Shown here one piece after another: positions 6,656 through 10,811 of a stretch of 10,811 bases of DNA. The notes under the pieces are model-generated. The model saw only the letters and a list, made by a program, of their open reading frames with translations. It did no database searches and was not told the origin of the DNA. A program made the translations under genes and the position numbers. Positions within the stretch are counted from its first letter, which is position 1. The number at the start of each line of letters is the position of its first letter. This DNA is from an uncultured Ignavibacteria bacterium (lineage in GTDB: Bacteria > Bacteroidota > Ignavibacteria > SZUA-365). The stretch is from assembly GCA_913060595.1 (NCBI GenBank), contig CAJXSA010000109.1, positions 1-10,811 on the forward strand, written 5' to 3'.

Positions 6656-6982
6656 TCAGTTCTTGTTGCTGCCGCTAGTGCTCATCTTGTGTGCCATCTT
6701 GCAGTCGTCGCTGCACTTGTCGCCGCAGTCATGCTTGCTGGCCATCTTGGCCTTCGAAGTGCTCGGGCAGCAGCCGTCGCCGGACTTCTTGCTGGCCTTC
6801 ATGACCTTCTTCGAAGAGCTGCCGCACATGACCTTCGCCTTGCTGCTGCTGCAGTCCTTGCTGGTCGTGCACTCGGACTTCGCCTTATCCTTGGATGCGG
6901 TCTTGGGCTTCTCCTGTGCGTTCGCGACCTGCAGCGAAATGGACAGAGCAAACACGGCAACGAGACTCAGAATCTTCTTCAT
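6656..6982 (-). CDS. Small secreted Cys/Lys/Ser-rich protein, function unknown
   Basis: The 108-aa protein has a clear signal peptide: MKK, a hydrophobic stretch to about residue 19, and a likely cleavage after ANA at 22, leaving an 86-residue mature chain. That chain is low in complexity, with about 20 Lys, many Ser, eight Cys and several Met/His. The Cys occur as SEC, KDC, VMCGSSSKK, a GDGCCPS pair, and a C-terminal cluster HDCGDKCSDDCKMAHKM. There is no lipobox, so it should be periplasmic or extracellular. The start is supported by GGAG, 5 nt, ATG on the minus strand. It ends at the shared terminator and has its own promoter-like site, so it is monocistronic. Cys/His/Met clustering suggests metal binding (metallothionein-like or a copper buffer) or a disulfide-rich structural peptide; this is inference and I do not recognise the family. 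Confidence 0.78.
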   Translation of the reverse strand: MKKILSLVAVFALSISLQVANAQEKPKTASKDKAKSECTTSKDCSSSKAKVMCGSSSKKVMKASKKSGDGCCPSTSKAKMASKHDCGDKCSDDCKMAHKMSTSGSNKN

Positions 6983-7037
6983 ATAATCTCCATGTATGAT
7001 AGAATGATGGTGGTGGTTATTTGGATAAATTCTACAT

Positions 7038-7068
7038 AAAAGATATGTGACGTCCGATGGATTTCCAA
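7038..7068 (-). promoter_or_regulatory. Possible promoter of the Cys-rich protein gene (TTGG-N19-TATCTTTT)
   Basis: Minus strand: TTGG at 7068-7065, a 19-nt spacer, and TATCTTTT at 7045-7038 (7 of 8 to TAnnTTTG). The same bases can be read as a sigma-70 type TTGGAA-N17-TATCTT. The leader would be about 50 nt. The -33 element lies in the loop side of an inverted repeat (7060-7076). Confidence 0.4.
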
Positions 7069-7091
7069 GGGAAATCGGAGTGACTCTCCGA
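7060..7091. other. Two overlapping hairpins downstream of the trmH-like gene
   Basis: GATTTCC (7060-7066) pairs with GGAAATC (7070-7076), and TCGGAG (7075-7080) pairs with CTCCGA (7086-7091). They share 7075-7076, so they are partly exclusive. On the minus strand they lie just beyond the stop of the trmH-like gene and could end the ddl operon, but no clear U-tract follows, so the terminator role is uncertain. Confidence 0.35.
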
Positions 7092-7101
7092 ACATGTGCA
7101 A

Positions 7102-7641
7102 TTATGTCCTGGATGTAAGCACGCGGACACTCTCAAAGCAGATCACCCCGGTCGCCACGGCGACATTGAGCGATTGCTTGACGCCAAACATAGGGATTTC
7201 CACGGCAATATCACAGAGGGAAAGTGCGGAATCGGAAATACCCGTGATCTCGTTTCCCACCACGACCGCGAGGGGAAAAAGCTCCGCCGTCATGTCGAAA
7301 CAGGATATGCTGCCGGTGGTGTGTTCGAGTGCGGCGATGCGGTATCCGCAGTCCTTGAGATGTGCCAGCACCTCGGTAATGTCGTACACGTGCTCCCATG
7401 GAACGGATTCCGTGGCGCTGAGGGCGGTTTTGGAGATTTCCTTGCGCGGCGGAAAGGGCGTGAAGCCGCAGAGATACAGTTTTTCCACCAGGGCGCCGTC
7501 GCAGCTTCGAAAAATCGACCCCACGTTGTACAGGCTGCGGACGTTGTCGACGACGATCACCAGCGGGTGCCGCGCTTTTTCGCCGATATCCTCGATCGGA
7601 ACGCGGCTGATTTCCTCGTGGCGGAGCTTGCGCATCGCCAT
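7102..7641 (-). CDS. TrmH/SpoU family RNA 2'-O-methyltransferase (short form)
   Basis: The 179-aa protein is a minimal SPOUT methyltransferase without the L30e-like N-terminal domain seen in RlmB. All three SpoU motifs are intact: VDNVRSLYNVGSIFRS (residues 31-46, with the conserved Asn and Arg), VVVGNEITGI (126-135) and EIPMFGVKQSLNVAVATG (148-165, SLN at 157-159). The conserved PPRKEISKTALSATESVPW stretch at 64-82 is typical of a TrmH-family group I associate with Bacteroidota and relatives. It should methylate a ribose 2'-OH in tRNA or rRNA with S-adenosylmethionine; the target nucleotide cannot be read from sequence. The ATG at 7641 follows the stop of the upstream methyltransferase by 2 nt and has GGGGAAGGAC before it; a second ATG two codons in is an alternative. 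It is the last gene of the ddl operon. Confidence 0.9.
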   Translation of the reverse strand: MAMRKLRHEEISRVPIEDIGEKARHPLVIVVDNVRSLYNVGSIFRSCDGALVEKLYLCGFTPFPPRKEISKTALSATESVPWEHVYDITEVLAHLKDCGYRIAALEHTTGSISCFDMTAELFPLAVVVGNEITGISDSALSLCDIAVEIPMFGVKQSLNVAVATGVICFESVRVLTSRT

Positions 7642-7643
7642 GC

Positions 7644-8291
7644 TCAGTCCTTCCCCTTGCGCCAGAGCAGCAGGCGCTCCTTGCCGAGGCGCGGTTTGAC
7701 AGAGGTCGCCGGCACCTCATCATGCGCGAGCGTGAAATGCGCGGCGGCGTCGCGGGTGAAGCCGTCGACGTCGATGCTGAACGGCGGACCGCCCGGACGC
7801 CCGTCCACGGGGAAGAGCAGGGCCAGCAGCGTGCCGCCCGGACGCAGGACGGCGTTCGCGAAGGAGAGGAATTCCTGCCGGCGGTCGGGTTCGATGGCGC
7901 AGACGCAGGTGTACTCGACGATGAGATCGTATTGCGCGGGATGGCTGCGGGCCATGGAGAACATGTCTTCCTGCAGTATGGTAACCGGCAGACCGGCGTG
8001 CGCGGCCTCGCTGCGCAGCCAGCTGAGGGGTTCTGCCGCGAAGTCCACCGCGGTCACGTCCCAGCCGCGTCCTGCGAACAGCAGCGCATCGTATCCCCGG
8101 CCGCTGCAGGGAATCAGCACACGCGGCGGACGCCCCATGCGGGCGTAATGCTCTCCGCCGATAGAGCGGAAATCCATGTCGAAGCGCGTGAGCAGGTCCA
8201 CGAACACCGGTGTCGGCGTCCCCATGTCCCAGCCGTCCCGTTCCTCGCGGTAGGCAGCGTCCCAGTATCCCGGTGCGTTGATGTCAGCCAT
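7644..8291 (-). CDS. TPMT-family SAM-dependent methyltransferase
   Basis: The 215-aa protein resembles the thiopurine S-methyltransferase (TPMT) family of class I methyltransferases. N-terminal YWDAAYREERDGWDMGTPTPVF (9-30) is the family's W...GWD.G.P.P signature. Motif I is VLIPCSGRGYDALLFAGRG (58-76), with VTAVDF carrying the acidic ribose-binding residue (Asp 83). Later LRPGGTLLALLFPVDGRPGG and PPFSIDVDGF match the family's FPLDGRPGGPPF loop. Known members methylate thiols, halides or metalloids; the substrate here is unknown. The ATG at 8291 overlaps the ddl stop by 8 nt (ATGGCTGA), so translation is probably coupled; a GGAG lies 13 nt upstream and a closer GGGAAG touches the start. A longer frame from 8339 lies inside ddl and is unlikely. 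The trmH-like gene starts 2 nt after its stop. Confidence 0.88.
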   Translation of the reverse strand: MADINAPGYWDAAYREERDGWDMGTPTPVFVDLLTRFDMDFRSIGGEHYARMGRPPRVLIPCSGRGYDALLFAGRGWDVTAVDFAAEPLSWLRSEAAHAGLPVTILQEDMFSMARSHPAQYDLIVEYTCVCAIEPDRRQEFLSFANAVLRPGGTLLALLFPVDGRPGGPPFSIDVDGFTRDAAAHFTLAHDEVPATSVKPRLGKERLLLWRKGKD

Positions 8292-9408
8292 CTTCCCTGT
8301 GCCACTCCTTTCGCGGGGTGTAGGAACGATGCAGCGCACGTTTTTCCGCCTGCCTGCGCCGGGCCAGGTCGATCAGCCTCTCGAGCAGCGTCTCGTAGGG
8401 AATGCCGCTGGCGGCGAACAGTTTCGGGTACATGCTGATGGATGTGAAGCCCGGGATGGTGTTGATCTCGTTGATGTACAGGTCGCCGCTGTCGCGCGAG
8501 TAGAGGAAGTCCACGCGCGCCATGCCCTCGCAGTCCAGCGCCCGGTAGGCCTGCACGGCCATCATGCGGACGCGCTCCGCCATGCCTTCGGGCAGCAGGG
8601 CCGGGATGTGCAGGGCGGAGGCGCCGTCGACATACTTGGCGTCGTAATCGTAGAACTCGTTGCTCGGCACGACCTCACCGGGAATGCTCGCGACAGGTTC
8701 GTCATTGCCCAGCACCGCGACTTCTATCTCCCGCGCACCGGGGACGGCTTTCTCCGCCAGCACCTTCCGGTCGAAGCGCGCTGCGAGTTTGAGCGCCGTG
8801 ACCAGGCTTTCGTGATCCGTCGCGCGACTGATGCCGACGCTGGACCCAAGGTTGGGGGGCTTGACGAAGACGGGGAGACCGATGCGCTCTGTGATGTCGC
8901 GGGCGACGTCCTCGACGGCGGCGGCGATTTCATGCGAACGGTAATGCACGAAGGGAACGATGGGGATGCCCGCCTCGTGATGCAGGCGCTTCTGCAGGAT
9001 TTTGTCCATGGCCACGGCCGAAGCGGCCACGCCGGCACCCACGTAGGCGATGTCCGCGAGTTCGAACAGTCCCTGCATGGTGCCGTCCTCCCCGTTGCTG
9101 CCGTGCAGCACGGGGAAGAGCACGTCGATGGGACGTTCGCTCCAGCCTCCGTCTTCGCGCGCGACGAGCAATGCGCTGCGTCCCGGCTCTGACGGCAGCA
9201 TGCAGCGCGGCGGTGTGCCCGTGCCGCTTTTCAGATAGGGCAGGGCCTGCTCTCCGCAGTACCAGCGTCCCTCCTTGTCGATGCCGACGGGAAGGACCTC
9301 ATAGCGGTCGCGATGCAGGGCATCCATGACGGATGCGGCAGAGACCAGGGAGACTTCGTGCTCGCCGGATCGTCCGCCGAAAAGGACGGCGACGGTGATT
9401 TTATCCAT
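8284..9408 (-). CDS. ddl: D-alanine--D-alanine ligase
   Basis: This ATP-grasp enzyme joins two D-alanines for the peptidoglycan pentapeptide in the cytoplasm. Numbering from a GTG at 9414 (376 aa; from the ATG at 9408 it is 374, close to DdlA-type enzymes): LFGGRSGEHEVSL at 11-23, FPVLHGSNGEDGTMQGLFE at 100-118, VKPPNLGSSVGISRA at 184-198, omega loop NEFYDYDAKYVDG at 252-264, and EINTIPGFTSISMYP at 316-330. The Lys-Tyr of the omega loop (260-261) is the pair found in D-Ala-D-Ala ligases, so this is not a D-lactate (VanA-type) depsipeptide ligase. All motifs look intact. Neither GTG 9414 nor ATG 9408 has a good Shine-Dalgarno, so the start is uncertain by two codons. It is the first gene of an operon with the TPMT-like and trmH-like genes and overlaps the former by 8 nt. 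Confidence 0.95.
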   Translation of the reverse strand: MDKITVAVLFGGRSGEHEVSLVSAASVMDALHRDRYEVLPVGIDKEGRWYCGEQALPYLKSGTGTPPRCMLPSEPGRSALLVAREDGGWSERPIDVLFPVLHGSNGEDGTMQGLFELADIAYVGAGVAASAVAMDKILQKRLHHEAGIPIVPFVHYRSHEIAAAVEDVARDITERIGLPVFVKPPNLGSSVGISRATDHESLVTALKLAARFDRKVLAEKAVPGAREIEVAVLGNDEPVASIPGEVVPSNEFYDYDAKYVDGASALHIPALLPEGMAERVRMMAVQAYRALDCEGMARVDFLYSRDSGDLYINEINTIPGFTSISMYPKLFAASGIPYETLLERLIDLARRRQAEKRALHRSYTPRKEWHREDG

Positions 9409-9440
9409 GTGCACTCACAGGCGATGGCGATGAATAAGGA

Positions 9441-9471
9441 AAAACATACGGGTTGTACGCGCATTATGCAA
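9441..9471 (-). promoter_or_regulatory. Probable ddl promoter (TTGC-N19-TATGTTTT)
   Basis: On the minus strand TTGC (9471-9468), a 19-nt spacer and TATGTTTT (9448-9441; 7 of 8 to TAnnTTTG). The geometry is identical to the recG site. A start near 9436 leaves a leader of about 20-30 nt before ddl. Confidence 0.45.
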
Positions 9472-9486
9472 CGCGGGAACCCCGCA

Positions 9487-9517
9487 TTGTTTTTCGCGGT
9501 ATGTGATGCTAATTTGA
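9487..9517 (+). promoter_or_regulatory. Weak promoter candidate for the DUF5683 gene (TTGT-N19-TAATTTGA)
   Basis: TTGT at 9487-9490 and TAATTTGA at 9510-9517 keep the 19-nt spacing seen at recG and ddl, but the -7 element matches TAnnTTTG at only 6 of 8. If used, transcription would begin at or next to the ATG at 9522, giving a leaderless mRNA; consistent with this, no Shine-Dalgarno is visible. Confidence 0.25.
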
Positions 9518-9521
9518 TTTG

Positions 9522-10082
9522 ATGCCGCGCAGCCTCCATATCGCCCTTCTCGCTATCCTCCTGCTTCCGGTGTCCGTCCTTGCCCAGGACGAAGCCGGTC
9601 AGTCGCAGCAGGACTCTCTCGCGCAGGCGACCGGGCTGGAGATCGAGGCCGCAGCCTTCGAGGAAGTCCGTGACAGCGTGGAGGAAAAATCGGCCATGGG
9701 CGCGGTGCTGCGCTCGGCCATCATTCCCGGCTGGGGACAGTATTACAACGAGTCCTACTGGAAAGTCCCGGTGGTCCTCGGCCTCAGCGGTTTTCTCATT
9801 TACGGCATGATCTCGGAGCATCAGAACTTCGTCGAGTACAGCGACCTGTACGACGCCACCGTGACCGACGACAATCCCTCGGGCAATCTCCTGCTCAAGC
9901 GCTACCGGGAATTCTACCGCGACAACCGCGACACCTACGGCTGGTGGCTGTTCGTGACCTACCTCTTGCAGCTGGCCGACGCCTACGTCGACGCCGCCCT
10001 GTTCTCCTTCGACGTCTCCCCCGAAAGCGCACTCACCCTCCTCCCCCGCCCCGGGGGCATGGGCATGCAGCTGCGCTTCTGA
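9522..10082 (+). CDS. DUF5683 family envelope protein
   Basis: The 186-aa protein begins with a signal peptide (MPRSLHIALLAILLLPVSVLAQ, likely cleaved after Ala 21; no lipobox). A variable acidic linker follows, then the DUF5683 core: AVLRSAIIPGWGQYYNESYW, the hydrophobic helix KVPVVLGLSGFLIYGMI, LLKRYREFYRDNRDTYGWW, and LLQLADAYVDAALFSFDVS near the C-terminus. The PGWGQ-Y-N and DAYVDA-LF-FD motifs define the family. Its function is not established; the layout suggests an exported protein anchored in or spanning a membrane by one or two hydrophobic segments. The track-length frame can be extended one codon to a TTG at 9519, but the ATG at 9522 is the natural start; no Shine-Dalgarno is seen. 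The gene is divergent from ddl and is followed by a large inverted repeat that may end transcription. Confidence 0.83.
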   Translation: MPRSLHIALLAILLLPVSVLAQDEAGQSQQDSLAQATGLEIEAAAFEEVRDSVEEKSAMGAVLRSAIIPGWGQYYNESYWKVPVVLGLSGFLIYGMISEHQNFVEYSDLYDATVTDDNPSGNLLLKRYREFYRDNRDTYGWWLFVTYLLQLADAYVDAALFSFDVSPESALTLLPRPGGMGMQLRF

Positions 10083-10100
10083 ATTCGTAGCACAGATTTT

Positions 10101-10233
10101 CGCAGAGAAGCGTTACGCAGAGTACCGCAAAGTTCTCGCAGAGAGACGCAGAGTGGAAACCGCCGGGGCGTTCCCCGTGCTGATTTCCACTCTGCGAAAC
10201 CCTGCGCTGACTCTGCGATACTCTGCGTTACTC
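10101..10233. repeat. Large imperfect inverted repeat built from CGCAGAG units
   Basis: Arms 10110-10159 and 10184-10233 are 50 nt each and match as reverse complements at 39 of 50 positions, the last 13 next to the loop being exact. Each arm holds CGCAGAG-like heptamers at near-helical spacing: starts at 10116, 10126, 10137 and 10147 on the left (steps 10, 11, 10), and CTCTGCG-like copies at 10190, 10200, 10211 and 10221 on the right with the same steps. An extra unit sits at 10101. The 24-nt loop contains a small CGGGG/CCCCG hairpin (10164-10168 with 10173-10177). The repeat fills almost all of the 159-nt gap between the convergent DUF5683 and glnA genes. Confidence 0.85.
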
Positions 10234-10240
10234 TTTTTTT
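10110..10240 (+). terminator. Possible terminator: inverted repeat followed by T7
   Basis: The long stem described for the CGCAGAG repeat is followed directly by seven T (10234-10240) on the plus strand, so it may terminate the DUF5683 transcript. The stem is much longer and more imperfect than usual, and no T-run follows it on the minus strand, so termination of glnA by the same structure is less clear. Confidence 0.45.
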
Positions 10241-10241
10241 C

Positions 10242-10811
10242 TCAGACGTCGTAGTAGAGGTTGAACTCGTAGGGATGCGGGCGGAGGGCGATCTGCTTGG
10301 CCTCGCGGTTCATTTTGTAATCGATCCAGGTTTCTATGACGCTCTCGGTGAAGACGTTGCCGCGGAGCAGGAAATCGTGGTCGCGTTCGAGCGCCATGAG
10401 CGCTTCCTCGAGCGTGGCCGGCGTGTTGGCGACGTTCTTCAGTTCCTCGGGTTTCATGTCGTAGATGTCCTTGTCCAGCGGCTCGCCCGGATCGATGCGG
10501 TTGGTGATGCCGTCGAGTCCGGCCATGAGCAGGGCGCTGAAGGCGAGGTAGGGATTGGTGGAAGGATCCGGCGTGCGGAATTCCACGCGCTTGCTCTTGG
10601 GCGAGGACGAGTACATCGGGATGCGCACCGAGGCGCTGCGGTTGCGCTGCGAGTAGGCGAGGTTGACCGGGGCTTCGAAGCCCGGGACGAGGCGCTTGTA
10701 GCTGTTGGTGGTGGGATTGGTGATGGCGCAGAGTGCGGGCGCATGCTTGAGCAGTCCGCCGATGAAATGCAGCGCCGTCTCGCTCAGTCCGGCATAGCGG
10801 TCGCCGTAAAA
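10242..10811 (-). CDS. glnA: Glutamine synthetase type I, C-terminal part (runs off right edge)
   Basis: The last 189 residues of a GSI enzyme are visible; the N-terminal beta-grasp and first half of the catalytic domain lie beyond the window. The enzyme makes glutamine from glutamate, ammonia and ATP and is the main entry of ammonium into metabolism. Landmarks in order are GDRYAGLSETALHFIGGLL, NPTTNSYKRLVPGFEAPV (the ATP/glutamate-binding loop), SQRNRSASVRIP with both conserved Arg residues, KRVEFRTPDPSTNPYLAF with the conserved Glu and Arg of the active site, then ALLMAGLDGI. KDIYDMKPEEL aligns with the E. coli segment carrying the adenylylated tyrosine (KNLYDLPPEE), and the Tyr is present, so control by adenylylation is possible but unproven. 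The terminus PHPYEFNLYYDV is the usual GSI end. Its TGA is just beyond the T-run of the inverted repeat. Confidence 0.95.
   Translation of the reverse strand, partial: FYGDRYAGLSETALHFIGGLLKHAPALCAITNPTTNSYKRLVPGFEAPVNLAYSQRNRSASVRIPMYSSSPKSKRVEFRTPDPSTNPYLAFSALLMAGLDGITNRIDPGEPLDKDIYDMKPEELKNVANTPATLEEALMALERDHDFLLRGNVFTESVIETWIDYKMNREAKQIALRPHPYEFNLYYDV

Noticed and set aside
7096..9192. Plus-strand frames opposite the ddl operon (including 7096-8148 and 8278-9192)
   Set aside because: They are antisense to ddl and the two methyltransferases and show no domain-like features.
9473..9485. GCGGG/CCCGC hairpin followed by ATTGTTTTT, terminator-like on the plus strand
   Set aside because: The stem is only 5 bp and no plus-strand gene lies upstream to terminate; it falls in the divergent ddl/DUF5683 promoter region and is likely chance or regulatory overlap.
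10101..10233. Possible CRISPR-like array from regularly spaced CGCAGAG units
   Set aside because: Units are only about 7 nt with 3-4 nt between them, arranged as an inverted rather than direct array, and no cas genes are nearby.

Overview
This 10.8 kb window is GC-rich chromosomal DNA. It probably comes from the Bacteroidota / Chlorobiota / Ignavibacteriota group, but that placement is inference. The sequence evidence for it is a type IX secretion (T9SS) C-terminal sorting-domain remnant at 5747-5878, a DUF5683 protein, a small TrmH-type methyltransferase of the form common in that group, and several promoter-like sites of the form TTG-N19/20-TAnnTTT(G/T). That form resembles the -33/-7 promoter of Bacteroidota more than an E. 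coli sigma-70 promoter.

Left part (1-5031). A polytopic membrane protein resembling GT39/ArnT-type glycosyltransferases runs off the left edge on the minus strand. Divergent from it is a forward block: recG (replication-fork remodelling helicase), rlmB (23S rRNA 2'-O-methyltransferase) and a DUF5996 gene with a strong ribosome binding site.

Middle part (5028-6982). A complete mazEF toxin-antitoxin module lies on the minus strand, tail-to-tail with the DUF5996 gene and overlapping it by 4 nt. A perfect 25-bp palindrome, built from two 10-bp palindromes, covers the -10 region of a sigma-70-like mazEF promoter. Just upstream is an orphan T9SS sorting-domain fragment with no passenger protein. 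Next come a forward YqaA/DedA-like membrane protein, a textbook bidirectional terminator, and a minus-strand gene for a small secreted Cys/Lys/Ser-rich protein of unknown function.

Right part (7102-10811). A minus-strand operon ddl - TPMT-like methyltransferase - trmH-like methyltransferase has overlapping or nearly touching genes. Divergent from ddl is a forward DUF5683 envelope protein gene. It is followed by a 124-bp inverted repeat made of CGCAGAG units, and then by the C-terminal third of glnA (type I glutamine synthetase) on the minus strand, cut by the right edge.

Most of the window is ordinary housekeeping sequence, and I do not see a new multi-gene system. The points worth a second look are the mazEF operator/promoter architecture, the orphan T9SS tail, the Cys-rich secreted protein, the CGCAGAG inverted repeat and the lineage-type promoter signals, which also change the likely recG start.
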